Source: Dictyophora rubrovolvata (lineage: Eukaryota; Basidiomycota; Agaricomycetes; Phallales; Phallaceae). Taken from it: 64,000 bases of DNA. The position numbers were made by a program, and so were the translations under genes. Below, piece by piece: positions 46,901 to 59,303 of the stretch. The notes below the pieces were generated by a model that had not been told where the DNA came from, made no database searches, and worked only from the letters and a program-made list of their open reading frames with translations. The stretch covers positions 1,054,001-1,118,000 of the forward strand of contig CP114125.1 of NCBI GenBank assembly GCA_029959195.1, read 5' to 3'. Within the stretch, counting starts at the first letter, position 1; each line of letters begins with the position of its first letter.

Positions 46901-47428
46901 AGGAGGTTTGAATCAAGAAGAGGATGGCTTTCGTTGGAATACTTTGCTTGGAGTGTTCGAAGAGCATCCTCGAGTTGCCTACATCGATTTGTTAATTCTG
47001 CTATAGTTTTGCTGAGCTTGACGGCGTCTTCGGGGAGAAGACTATGATTAATATAAACATCGTTAGAAGATCGGTGGCTAGTGATGATAAGAGGATAAGT
47101 GTGCAGACCGTGGACGAGGAGGTAGAGAGCCTGACAGGGTGTGTTGACGAGACGTCATAAACACAAGAGGCGAACGAACGCACCATTAGGACACAAAGCA
47201 GCGACATTTCTCTTCCTGCAGCTTTCGCAAGGGAAAATACGGTCGCATCGCAGCTTGAGACGTCCTGGCAAATTATTTGAGCCAGTCAGACATCTCTAAA
47301 TGAAAAAGGAGGTGGATGGGGTTGTGGAATATTATATACTTACGACACTCGGCACAAGAATGCGGTTTCCCGCTAGTTCTGATAGTACGATGAGAATTGG
47401 GAAGAGCAGTTGAGAGAGTGCTCGCCAT
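43925..47428 (-). CDS. Zn2Cys6 transcription factor with fungal-specific TF domain
   Basis: This is a nuclear DNA-binding regulator. Starting at 47428 (MASTLSTALPNSHRTIRTSG), the binuclear zinc cluster spans two exons: KPHSCAECR joined to RLKLRCDRIFPCESCRKRN and VAALC. The spacing is C-x2-C-x6-C-x5-C-x2-C-x7-C. A coiled-coil-like linker (DAVKLSKTIAELTNRCRQL) follows. The fungal-specific TF domain spans the middle (YLPSSERAWALCEIYFEHAAWLYE, HELALLFMVFSLATLLDL, LLFWELYSLELTEALNFGRPP, FKFMIVAWPHL region). The long C terminus is low-complexity and Gln/Pro/Ser/Gly-rich and ends PAQMKMER. At least ten introns are present. Target genes are unknown. It is divergent from the polygalacturonase across 2.1 kb. 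Confidence 0.88.
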
Positions 47429-49566
47429 CCTCAAATAGCGTTGGCGGAAGTGAAGGTGAACCCGAGTCCCTCGCCCTCCTTCGGTCCTCGCGGAGTTTGT
47501 TCTGCCGGCAGTTTCCGACTCCGTATTGCCCAAGCGTCTAATGCAATGGGGAGCCAGGACATCTATAGATACTATATGTGATTGCCCCTTTGAGACAAGT
47601 GCTAACAGAGTTGCTGTAATAAAATAAAGTGGTTTCTTCAGTTTCTTAGACGAAGGGATCAATTAAGAACCGGTGAATTCTGCAGTGTTTTCCTATTCGC
47701 TCGTCAATCATTCGAAGGGGTTTATTTCAGTCCAGCCGAGGGCACATTATGTTACATATGTGATGATTATGTAATTGTGGCCCGTGCCCTTTTGACAATG
47801 CACTCCGATTGAAATGGACCTTGTAGACTATGCTGTCCCGCTCATTGAGACCGAATGGAGGTGCGTTCTGGGCTCAATTACGCCAATAGGAATACACCAT
47901 ACATAGTTTATAGGCTGGGTGCCCCGTGTTTCAAAGTCGATCGGGCCTGGCGCACAAAAGACACTGGTCCTTGTGTAACATGCACACTGAGAAGATACGC
48001 CTGTATGTGGTTTGTGCGCACAATGAAAATGAACGTCTTCTTTTGGGCGCCGAGCCCCTCAAGTTCCTGAACCAGTCAAGTCGTCGCACATGGAAGCATT
48101 GACGGGATCATCGATTAAGGGACTCTTACCCGTTCATTAACTGCGGTACATCTACATACTGTGTATGTGCAGCATGTGGTGTCCTTCGGTTCTCACTAGC
48201 ACTGTGTAGTGACTAGTCACCACCCAGTGGTATTGAAGTTCATAGCTGGACGTTGACCTAGCATTATCAACAATTAACTCAGTATGTAGAGGGGATCTAC
48301 TCAACCGTTTTAGGCCTAACGCCTGAGCCTAAAACCTTGTCCAACCCGTTTCAATTGCATCCTGCTGATCAGTTGATGAAGGTTGGAAGACAGCCCCGGG
48401 CCACAGACGTCTTTGCGTGGCTTACAACACTTGGTGCTACACTTGACAACAAAGCCAATAATCTGAGCCGTCATTGACTCGCGTCCTTAAGCTTAATTGC
48501 CCCGTGCCAAGTGGAGATCGGATGACTCGGAAGGAATTTCAGCCAGCTACATAAGTACCAATGGTACTACTACCCGCCCGCAGGTCAAAGCCGCTCTGCT
48601 CCGTGCTTTGTCAAGTCCGCTGTCATTGGCAAAAAAAAAAACGTCTATCGACTGAATAACAAATTGCTGGTAACATGTGTTCTTCACTTTCGTTATCTTC
48701 CTTTGCCTTAGACTTTAGTCGCTGGCAGGTGTACGTAATTCGTGTGTCTGGGCAACATTCCGATAATCCTCTGCATCTTTATTTACGATCGCCTGCCTAC
48801 GCCATTTTATAGAGCGTATACTCAGCCAAGGCCACACCGGGCAGCCTTCCGCTTCAATCCTTTTCTTCAATCGGGCAACTTAAGCGCTCGTGGAAGCGCG
48901 TCATCGTCGGCTATTTATAGTTCATGCCAACATGCACTCATGCCTCGTTCCAGGTTGACATATCAGACGCGCTGACTTATTAGTGTGGTCTATCTTCTCC
49001 AAGTGCCTATTGCTGCCTGACTTGCACTTAACCGACTTTTTTGTCAACATCCTAAAACTCATCGCTCGTAACAGTATCTTTGATGCTTCGGAGGCACCAT
49101 TCATAATGAACACAAGCCGCTTTATACGTGACGAATTTGATTGCACATAGTACCAGATGACATGGAAAATTCCTCATCCAGGTGACCTTGTGATCTACCC
49201 CATTTCAAGCGTAGATTTGACTTCGTTTAGGAAGATCCACGCTTGTCTGATTTACCCACTCTCGTTGAAGTTGAACACGTACATTACATACTATATGTCT
49301 TGGGAATTTACAAAGAAACGTGATTACCGTCCCATCGTTCCTCAGCTTTTAGCGCGTTGCTCCAGCTAATGTCAGTATGTAGCGGCGGGCCGAGGCCAAT
49401 CCGGCCCGGAGACGTCATCACACCTAAAGACATGCCCTGTCCGAACAAATCATATGTATGTGCATCACTTAATCCAGGGATCCAGAAAGAAAAAGGTTTT
49501 CGATATATAAAGGTGTGCTAGGTCAGTTCCCTAAGGTCTTTACGCGTCGTTTGCTGAACTCTGAAA
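47429..49566. other. Intergenic, 2.1 kb, between transcription factor and polygalacturonase
   Basis: No gene is supported, and the short ORFs lack motifs. An interrupted inverted repeat (TTTTAGGC ... GCCTAAAA, about 48319-48345) and a G/C-rich patch (GGCGGGCCGAGGCC) near 49383-49397 are visible and may be regulatory. Otherwise I see nothing. Confidence 0.5.
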
Positions 49567-51569
49567 ATGGTTCGCTTGTCCTCTGCTCTAAGATTCATCC
49601 TTGCTTCTGCTCCTGTGTTTGGGACATCATCACTGGATAATCCAGGTTTCTTGGCGAAAAGGACTTCGTCCTCCTCGTCTGCCTCGGCCCTTAAGAATGC
49701 CAACCCGTGGTTAACAATAACTGGAAACACATGCCACGTACATGCCAAGGGAGCAGGCCAAGATGATGGTCCAACCATCTTACAAGCTTTTAGTTCGTGC
49801 AAACGTAATAGCAACATATTGCTGGATGGATATTATGTCAGTTCAATGGCTTTCTTTGGTAGATGGTAGATCATGTACCTTATTTCCGAAATCTAGGTCG
49901 TAAACACCGTCTTAAACACGACTGGTTTAGTCAACGTTCAAATCCAATTGAGCGGGACAATGCAGTACACTCCGAACATTGCCTATTGGAGCCCGAATTC
50001 TATTCCTCTTATCTATCAAAATGCGTATGTTTGTTTCGTATCCATATTATATTACATGAACTTGACCATACACATTTGTCTACAGGACCACCTTCTGGCT
50101 CCTGGGCGGAGACAATATCCATTTGTTCGGTGGGGGTACCATTGACGGTAACGGTCAAATATGGTCAGCTTCTACTAGAAGCTGAAACAGTGTCGACCTC
50201 GTGATAACTCATATGTAATTCAGGTGGGACGGATTTGCCAACAACGGCAACGCCGGTGTCGCAGGTGGATCCTCAACTACCTTCGCCCGTCCTGTCCCGC
50301 TGGCGCTTGGCCGTGCAAACGGTGCTCTCATTGAAGATTTACACGTAATCAATTCGCCCTTCTGGGTAAGCGGTACACTTCATTTTTGCATCTGGATGTC
50401 TATCTAACAGATAATTAAAAAGCATCATTTTGTGATCAACTCGTCTGATGTCGAGTTCCGTGAGTTATATTTCTCAGATTGACTATGTTGATCGTTCCCC
50501 ATGTTTCAAAGGAAATATGTCTCTATACAGCGTGTCATTTTCTTCTGCGGCGGCTGTCAACACTGGTCTGTTTTCTCTAAGATCTTTCTCTGTACTCGTC
50601 TAAATGCTATTATCTATCAGACGGATGGGACATCTATCGGTCGTATGTTCGTCGTCAAAGTCTAATCCGCCTATACTAATCACAATACAGTGATCATGTT
50701 ACAATACGAGATTCCGTCATTGTCAAGTAAGAAAGCAAATACATTTTGCGGTCTTGCTAAATCATAATCCTTATAAGCGACGATGATTGCGTATCTATGA
50801 AGCCCAACTCTACCAATATCCTCGTGTCTAACCTGAGTTGTAATGGAAGTAAGTTCCGACAAAAATCAAAACATTCGGAGATGCCTTACTTACACGTCCA
50901 ACAAGGTCACGGAATCTCGGTGGGCTCCTTAGGCCAGTTCGCCGGAGAGACGGACATTGTTGAGAACGTTCTTGCCGAGAATATCGTTATGGCTAATGCT
51001 CAAAATGGCGCACGCATCAAAGTCTTTGGTGGTAATCCCTCTCCTACCAGTGTTTCGGGTGGTGGAACAGGACATGTTCAAAGTGAGTAACAAAACCCCA
51101 TCCTTAAGAAAAAAAGAGGATTCCTACTCAAAACTCTCCGGCTCTGGTTAGATGTTACTTTTAGGAACTTTCACGTAGAGAATGTCGATAATCCCATTCT
51201 CATTGACCAGTGTTATGAAACTGCTGCTAGTGTTTGCACACAATTCCCCAGCAAACTGACGATTTCGGACATACACTACGACCACGTTTTTGGAACTGCC
51301 AGCTCGGCTGAAAAAGGTGTTGTCGTTAGTCTGGAATGTTCTCAGTAAGTCTTGGCCATTTCTCTTTCTCTGAACGCTGAACACAGACGTAAAAATAGAC
51401 CTTGCAATGACATTACCGCGGAAGGTACCGACATTGTCCCCCCAGCACCGCTAAAGGCGCAATTTGTGTGTTCGAATATAACTTCGCTCGGCCAGGTAAA
51501 CGCGCAATATATAAACCTTGTCACTTATTTTTAATACTCCTTTTTTGTCAGCTGGACTTCCCTTGCTGA
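49567..51569 (+). CDS. GH28 exo-polygalacturonase
   Basis: This secreted pectinase releases galacturonic acid from polygalacturonan ends, for plant cell-wall breakdown. The start is the ATG at 49567 ([19 protein letters not shown], signal peptide), followed by a Ser-rich stretch. Short exons then give [62 protein letters not shown] (motif I), [16 protein letters not shown] (motif II Asp pair), [12 protein letters not shown] (motif III His) and ARIKVFGG (motif IV). NTDG, DD, HG and RIK make a complete GH28 catalytic set. The [10 protein letters not shown] form and length favour the exo-acting class. The C terminus ([15 protein letters not shown]) ends at 51569. About ten introns are present, some splitting motif codons. 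The gene appears intact. Confidence 0.9.
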
Positions 51570-51799
51570 ACAGTGCAAAATGACTAGTTGTTAACCCATT
51601 GTACTTAGTGTTATGACAGCTGAATATAATGCCTCATCTCTGGAGTGACCATTATTAGCAAGGTTGGATTCCTCAAGTTAATCAAAATCCCAATGAAATT
51701 GTATCGCATTCTGGGGCCAGCCAGATATCGCATTCGCGGTACGTCAGAAAACCCTAACTGCTCGAACAACCAAAAAGAAGAGGGTATAATGTACATCAA

Positions 51800-52685
51800 T
51801 CAAAAAAAGCAACACATCACGGCCAAAACAGTGAATGTCGCTGACAACAAGGGTTCCGAGAAGATTTCCGAAGCCGAATTTGCCAAAGGAGAGTCGCCGG
51901 TTGGAGATGCTGAACTAGAAGATGTTATAGTTATGGTAACGAGTCCATCGTCAGAGGTGGTTGAGGAAGGGATGGACGCCGTCGGTGTAGGTGTGGTGGA
52001 CGTAGAATTGGTACCAGTAACAGGCGTCGTCACGGAAGAAACATTAGAAGGAGTAGCAGTTGTAGTAGGAGCTGAGCTAGTTGAGCCGAATCCTATTGCA
52101 ATCACTGGAACTGGGGAAGTCGTTTCAGAGAAAAGGCTAGTAATGGTTACTGTTTTCTCGTGGTCTACTATATCCATCATAACGTCTTGACAGATAGAGT
52201 CCCCTGTTCCATCAATAAAGCACTCTGTGTGGATGTCTTCCTCGACGTCGTTGGCACCAAGTTTTCGATCGACATTGGCTGTGAGAAGTACACTAGTTGG
52301 TGCTGACACCAACGTAACTGCGATTGGGAAAGAGATGATTATTATTATTTTTTCCTAAAACAAAAGGGAAAGATTCATGTACGTACATGTAGCTGTCGTC
52401 CTGGTCGTTAATCCACTGACGATCGTGGGTATAGAATCGAGCAAGGCAAATGAGGATTTTTCACCGTCTGTGCCTATCAGCTCGGCCACAACACTTTCTC
52501 CGGGCTCCAACCCACCAACAGATGGGACGCCGGGTATGTAAAGAGAGCCATTTAATCGTTGACCGGCTCCGTAGAATACGTCTACGTAAGACAAAATCCG
52601 ACGATCAGCAAAACAAAACAGGAGGAATAATCAACTTACAATTTATACTACATAAGATGAAGAACAATGCCTTTGGCGAAAACAT
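51800..52685 (-). CDS. Predicted GPI-anchored surface protein, unknown function
   Basis: Three exons on the minus strand give about 250 residues: a signal peptide (MFSPKALFFILCSIN), a short folded region (FYGAGQRLNGSLYIPGVPSV, DGEKSSFALLDSIPTIVSG, ANVDRKLGANDVEEDIHTEC), then a long Ser/Thr/Pro-rich stalk (TTTATPSNVSSVTTPVTGTN). A hydrophobic tail (EPLLSATFTVLAVMCCFF) follows a small-residue cleavage region, the classic GPI-anchor signal. The splice between Tyr and the second exon restores the frame. Cysteines (TECFIDGTGDSICQDV) may form a disulfide. No catalytic domain is recognised. It is a probable wall or plasma membrane protein, convergent with the polygalacturonase. Confidence 0.7.
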
Positions 52686-53774
52686 GGACAGTTCGGCCAA
52701 GACAAACTCGACGAAGGGAGAGTGGAAATAAAAGAATGGAGGCTCAAACAGTGGACGTCCGAGGTGCTGTAGTCACGTAGTCACGCGCGTCACCGAACCT
52801 GGCGTCATCTACAGTGAACTACATGCTTATGATTTAAAAACTGGCTACAAGAGTTTCGGGACTCAAAAACGGTAAGTGTAGGAAAGTATGTACATATACA
52901 TATTCTGTAGGAAGGTGTCGCCCTGGCACCAACGTCCTGTAGAGCGTGGCGAGCGCTAGAGACACTTGCGGTTCTTTCACGCACCATCATCATCTCACTA
53001 GATAGATTTTCACATTCACTCACATTAGTTATCATCCATCTTTTGCTTTCCCTCCCTTCCCATCCCAGAACATAAGTTGGTTAAAGTAAATTACAACAAA
53101 GCTAATACACCGTAATACTTCGAACACATCCCCCGGATTTGGCATCTGAACCGTAGGACAGAAGCCCCGCCCACCGGGCGGTCGTCTGTTCTGCGTACCG
53201 AGCTCTGCTCTTCCCCCAACCTACCACAGACGAGACAGGACCTGCTTATCATCACGTGGAAAGACTCGCTTGAGCTGAGCCTCAACTGAATGTCTTGGAG
53301 CCTGTCACCCCAAAGTTGCCCAAACCATTATACCGTAATCTCAATTCAACAATTCAGCACCTATTGCATTGTGAGTTCCGTCTTCCCCCAACTGAGAATA
53401 TCACACCCGGTCAATGCGAGACTTAACATTCTGATGTGTAGACTCTAGAGGTCTGCAAAATATTCCCGCTCAGTTCGGTATCGCTCATCCGCGGTTGACA
53501 AACCGCCACTTGGCCAGCCACAAGCATAGTTGGCAGATCCGATTGATATGAAGCTGCTTCTTCAGATTTCCAATCAGAAATCAAATTAATTTTATGGAGT
53601 CATTGATCACGTCCGGAATAATCAAATTCGTCGCCTAAGCCTAAAACAATTGAAGAAGACACACAAGCTATGCCCAGGAAAAATTATAGCCTTGTGCCCA
53701 GTCGCTTTTGCATCAGCCCAACTATGTATAAGTAAGCCCCTTCCCATAAACCTTTCCCCTTTGTCATCGACTCA
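52686..53774. other. Divergent intergenic region
   Basis: No gene was seen. It separates the GPI-protein start from the first DUF6533 gene and probably holds both promoters. Short ORFs here (52805-53035, 53091-53285) show no motif. Confidence 0.5.
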
Positions 53775-55539
53775 ATGGACAACAATTCTACCATTCCTCC
53801 TGATGCCGTGCAAATGCTTTTTCAAGAAGTTCAAGATTCGTGCGTGCTTCCGTTGCTATCATTTTTATTATCACTAATCACGGAACACAGGAATACACAG
53901 ACTTATGCCTTTCTCGCCGGCTTGAGTGAGGCTATTTCATTCTCAATCCAATCCAACCTTATCAGATTCTATTGCCAGCCGTCACCGTTTATGCCGCAGC
54001 TTTAGCACTGAGCGACGAAATAGAACTTATGTGGACGAACAGACCCAGCGTTCCCTCCGTTCTATACTTTTTCACCCGTTACTCGGCTATTTTTTTCTTC
54101 GCAACTACAATCGTACAAAGCTTCCTACCATCATCGACAGTATGTCTTTTGAGCTTCCACATAGAAATGTAGTAAACATGACCTTTTCCCCCCAGCCGAC
54201 AAGGTACACCCTTCGAAATTCCAGAATTTGAGATATCTAGAATTAACAGAATAACCAGTACATGCAATGCCTTCGCCATCCTCGGAAATGCATTGGGAAC
54301 TGTGGCCTATTGCGGATTGCAAGGTACGTGGTTCTCGCGCACGCATCACATGCTTCTCATTTTAGGTAGGTCTTCTGGTTGTTCGAGCGTATTCGTTGTC
54401 ACAATCATCGCGAGGGAAGTGGTTTGTTGTAATAACCCTGGCTTCTCTTTATCTCTCCGGTTTGGTTCTATCTATTTACGGTTTGTAATTCTTTTTCCCG
54501 TAAGGTTTCTAAGAATTTAATTTGCCTTCAGAAGCGGCGGCGTTTCCTGGCTGTTTTATAACGGATGAAGAGTTTACTATAATTAAGCGGTAAAGAAGTG
54601 TCAATTTATGAGAACCTCCTTTTTTTGCTGACCTAGTAGTAGGAGTAAGACGAATTCACTTTATTAGCTCAGATTCCTCATTATTTTGGTGCAGCCAATC
54701 TCGGTATAAGCTGCTTGAATATTGTCACAGACTCGATTGTCTTTATCGTTACCCTTTATCAAATTTGGGGCACATGGACTCTGCAACGCGAACTTAAACA
54801 AGACACCAACAATAGCATTGTCTCATTATTGTTCAAACAAGGTTTTTTTTTGTTAGTCCTAAACATGTCATGTCAATGCTCATGCAAAATATTAGGGGTA
54901 TGGAGATATTGGTACGACAATTAAGTTGATCATACCGGGAAAACTTGGGGTCTCATGGCACTGCAGTTTCGTCCTCTCATTCACCTTGATCGATGCCGTA
55001 CTTTCTTCTGGTGTAAGCCGACTTCATACTTTGGACCAACAGCTATCAATTTATTTTTATTTCCTGCAGGTTATTAGAGTAAGAGCGAGTACGGCGTGCC
55101 AAATCTACTTGTATCTAACTATGAGTCATACATATATATATAGTACGCATTATACTCTACGTCCACATCTATACAGCAATCGTGAGCGTTTCGATTCAGT
55201 TATGTCACACTATCTCAGTATATTATATTTATTTTTAGATTATCCGCTATTTTCCTATGCGAATTCTCATTGCAGCTCCGTCGACGAAACAAGTCCCGGA
55301 CTGAAGAAATTCCCCCGGTGGAAACACTAACGTGGTCCTTTGGAGACGCTCGTAGTGTGCTCCGACGGGTTCACGATACTATAACTGCAGAACTCGGAGA
55401 ACTTGAGGCGGCCAGTGTCGAATTTTTGCAGATGAATACTTTAGATGCAGAGAATCTTGATAAAAGTGATGCGCCAGAGGGGATACAAGCAGATGTTGAA
55501 ACTGCTATTACTATGGACCTCGGAGTAACAGCCCAATAG
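53775..55539 (+). pseudogene. DUF6533-family membrane protein, tandem copy 1, frameshifted
   Basis: DUF6533 proteins are seven-helix-like membrane proteins of unknown function expanded in Agaricomycetes. Exon 1 reads MDNNSTIPPDAVQMLFQEVQD. Exon 2 gives NTQTYAFLAGLSEAISF and later LPAVTVYAAALALSDEIELM, RPSVPSVLYFFTRYSAIFFF. Further exons include TCNAFAILGNALGTVAYCGLQ, WFVVITLASLYLSGLVLSIY, AAAFPGCFITDEE, LGISCLNIVTDSIVFIVTLY, and a cytoplasmic tail WSFGDARSVLRRVHDTITAE ending VTAQ. Compared with copy 2 (57403-59303), one base is missing near 53965-53970 (AGATT-CTATTG against AAATTGCTTCTA). The conserved DEIELMW region is therefore out of frame with exon 1. Every other exon and splice site still looks good, so the lesion is recent, or is an error in the sequence. 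Confidence 0.7.
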
Positions 55540-57402
55540 TCACCTTATCCTGAGGGCTGGTGGGTAATGCGTTCCACACCGGATTTTGTCGCCATCAGGG
55601 AATAACAGTAAGCACTAGTAAAGTTGTTATCAGTCTGTTGTATCACTTGCTGGGGCTATTTGGTGGGGCTATTGCCGAGAAGCTAGTATAATTTAAGATG
55701 GCAACGTGTCCCATATTACCCAGTGTTCTTTGACCCTTGCTATTTTCGTTGGCGTTTAGAATTGCTCATCTCATCAAACACATGTTGTCTGATACCTCAT
55801 TGGAACGATTTGTATCTGTATTGATGGTAACTGACATTCTTATGACACAACCCAAGGAACCTAATCCTAGATCTAAAAAATCAAAATCAAACGGTGTGCT
55901 GCTAGTCACAGCACCGTTTCCTTTGACAAATACTTAACTAAATTGAGATGTCAATTGAGATGTCAAGTGTTGTAAACTAAAACGGAAATTGGTCACATGA
56001 ACCATCCATGATGAATTGAGCTATAGCCGAGCTGAAATCCTATCGCACCTTTTTAACGCACCTAAATCGCTAATCGAGTCGAGTTCAGCTTTTTTGCCCA
56101 ATCATGAGACTACTAGTGGCAGACTTGGTATTCTTTTGTGGAGAGAAAATTTGACGCAAATGAGATCAAAATGTTTCCGCGCTCGAACCTTCCTTCACAT
56201 ATGATGGATGATGGATGACCGCAAGCTGAATCGTGCTACCGCTAACCGTGGACATATGTCTATTTCGTATTTACATTTAAATAGACAGATACAAAGGCCG
56301 CTCGATAAACTATTTTCCTGAACGGTATAATTTGAAAATCAGCATGAGATTGCCAGTGGAGGGGCCCTAGCAAGTTTTTCGCGAGCCGGCCCCTCGGACC
56401 CCGCGTTGATCATTACGTAACCATCGTACCAACGCCGAATGCCGTCTCAGGTCCTGTAACGTGGAGAGAAGCAGCCTACTAGTCTTCTAGCTGAATATCT
56501 GCTGGATATTAATGAACTTCCCCCGAGTTTGTTCTCGTTGGCATGCTGCTAAACGAACTGATACGCATTCACTCGTAGATATTACCGCCCAGGTGTTTTG
56601 GTAATTTCGATGACGGTAACAGTGGCAAACACTGCGTATTCAGGCAACGGTTTGGATGATGGCCAGTAAGAACAGGTGATAACCCGCCTTAAAAAAAACT
56701 ATTTATTAGTCAATCTGGCACCTTTCTGCATCCGATGTCCACGCTCATTGGCCTCACGCTTTGTCCGTCGTGTGGCCCTGGAGCCTGCAGATCATCACAC
56801 TATCATGGATGGCTGGTGAAAAAATTCGCCGTCAATCTTGAAATACTCAATCATCCACACACTCGGTAGATTTTTCGACTTTTCAAAATTTTCTTGGCTG
56901 GCTATAAGGAAATAACAGAAAACCCGTTTCAATGTTCCAATATACATATGACTGTGGACCGTGGTGTGTGTCTTTGTTTTTATTTATTTATTTTTGCTTT
57001 CAAAAAGGAGGTGTTGCTAATGTACGATGATAGATGTCGACATCTTGCGCAAATCAATGTTATTTCCGACTTATTAGTTCAATCGATGAAAAAAAAACTT
57101 CCCTTCGCCTCTGCAATAAGGTCGAGCGGTACATAATTTGTATGATGGCTCAGAGATCCGTAATAGCCGATAAGAAAGGATTTTCCGCTTAGAACGTTCC
57201 CAATTCACTATATTTCCTGCGGGTTTGATGGCGCTAGGTTTGAATTCTTTCGTTTTGCGCGGAGGCTACGAGATACTAATCTAGCAATGCTGTGAGTCTC
57301 GCATATAAACAGAAGACATGTGTAAAAACCCCTTAAAACACCCACACGTTCTCAACACTATATTTCTTTTTTTCTTTTAATATTTTCTTTGCAACTCCCG
57401 CC
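55540..57402. other. Intergenic between tandem DUF6533 copies
   Basis: No gene is supported in 1.9 kb. The short ORFs (55737-55937, 56016-56204, 56894-57136) have no motifs. The upstream region of copy 2 shows little obvious similarity to that of copy 1. Confidence 0.5.
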
Positions 57403-59303
57403 ATGAACAACAGTTCCGCCATTCCGCCCGATGCTGTACAACTTGATATGTTCATTCAGGAGGTCCAAGATTCGTCCGTGTTTCTTCAATGCTTTTTTCT
57501 CGACCATTTTTTTAAACAACAACAACAAAAAAAAAAAACTATAGGAACGTGGAGGCTTACGCTCTTCTTGCCAGTCTCAGTGAGGTCCCTTCGCTACTTG
57601 CCTCTAGCTCTCTGCTCAAATTGCTTCTAGCTGTCATCGTGTACAGCACAGCCTTGTCTTTTAGCGATGAAATAGAACTCATGTGGATGAAAAAACCGAG
57701 CATTCCCTCCGTCTTGTACTTTCTTGCTCGCTATTCGGCCATCCTTTTCTTCTCCTCGGCGGTCGTAGGAGTCTTCTTACCACAGACAGCTGTATGTGGA
57801 TCTTAGTTCTTATTAAAAAACGGAAGTACTTATAATATTTTTTTTAGTCATTAAGGTATGCCCTGTTTATAATTTTCAAGCTATCAATATTTCGAGTAAA
57901 GCCTTGAAACTTTCATCAAGTACATGCAACATCTTTGCCAATATAGGCAATGCAATGGGTGTCTTGGCTTATGTGGGAATACAGGGTGTGCCCTAGCTCG
58001 AATTTTATCCCAAGCTTCCAGAGCCTGAGTATTCGGTATAGGTCTTCTTGTTGCTCGAGCCTACTCGTTATCGCAGTCCTCTCGTGGAAAATGGTTTGTT
58101 CTGGCACCGTTGGTTCTTCTTTATCTTTCTGGCGTTGTTTTACCCATTTATAGTTTGTATCCTTCTCATTCTAAACTGTTTGTTCGATCTCAATTGTCTC
58201 TAGCTTCGGCGGCATTTCCGGGATGTTTAATCACGACACAAGAATCTATTGTATTACAACGGTGAGCACCGATCGGCATTTGAAGTTTGAGTCTTTTTTT
58301 ACTGACTGGCCTTAGGGGTAAGGATACCAGCCTCTCAAAGTTATAAAACAATGCTGACTTGATATAGTCAACCTCGCTGTTGGCTGCTTGACCATTGTCA
58401 TCGACTCAATTGTTTTTGCTGTCACAATTTATCAAGTTTGGGGCACGTGGGCTTTGCAACGTGATTTGAAGCAAGATTCGAGCAATAGTATTGTAGCATT
58501 ATTATTCAAACAAGGTATCATCTCTACCTAGTGTACCAGCTTTGCGTGACGGTGCTAACCCAGCGAAAAAAATAGGAATATGGAGATACTGGTATGCCCA
58601 ATCCAAGCTTCTTTTTTTTTCCTGCAAGTCTTTATCTCGACTGCAGCTTCGTGCTTTCAGTTACCCTAGTCAATACTATCCTCTCTTCAGGTGTAAGCAC
58701 GATTTAATTACGATTAGCATTAATCGGAATTGACACTCCACAGACAATACCAGTAAGACGAACACCATTTCGTAGGATATTTCTCGTTTTATTCACTTCT
58801 GTACTATAGACGGTGCTGTCTGTCGGATTTACATTCTTACAAGAATCGTGCGTTTTCTATTTCAATATCTGGGTTTCAATACGCATACACTTCAAAACAT
58901 TAGACTATCCGCTATCTTACTCTGTGAATTTTCAATACAACTTCGCCGACGGAACCAGCCCAAAGTTGAAGAACTCGAAGCCGCCCAAACGCTAGCGTGG
59001 TCTTTTCAAAATGCTCGCACCGCGCTGCAAAGGGTCCATGATACTTTGACTACAGAGCTCGGAGGGCTTGATACAGCGAGTTTTGATTCTTTGGAGGATA
59101 CTGATGAATTAGATACAGGAGTGGATCATACGAGGAGTCAAGCTGATGTGGAGTCCGCTATTGTCGCAAGTCCTGTGGGGGGTATGCCCTCGACAACGAT
59201 GGAGTTATCCCCGAGCGAGTTTCCCTGGGCTACCCATGGCGCACGCCAACTTCCTTCTCCATCTGATTCATTGCCATCAGGAAGTGGCAGTAGATTGCCG
59301 TAA
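57403..59303 (+). CDS. DUF6533-family membrane protein, tandem copy 2
   Basis: Exon 1 reads MNNSSAIPPDAVQLDMFIQE. Next come NVEAYALLASLSEVPSLLAS and the family core LLLAVIVYSTALSFSDEIEL, MKKPSIPSVLYFLARYSAIL. Further helices are VVGVFLPQTA, TCNIFANIGNAMGVLAYVG, GLLVARAYSLSQSSRGKWFV, LAPLVLLYLSGVVLPIY, AAFPGCLITTQES, VNLAVGCLTIVIDSIVFAVT and LQRDLKQDSSNSIVALLFKQ. The cytoplasmic tail has RRRNQPKVEELE and WSFQNARTALQRVHDTLTTE and ends GSGSRLP. Splices are GT-AG, and no break was found. It shares order and intron positions with the upstream copy, so the pair arose by tandem duplication. Function is unknown. The receptor-like topology is an inference only. Confidence 0.75.

Noticed and set aside
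53775-59303. DUF6533 proteins as G-protein-coupled receptors
   Set aside because: Helix count alone does not show this. The family function is unknown.
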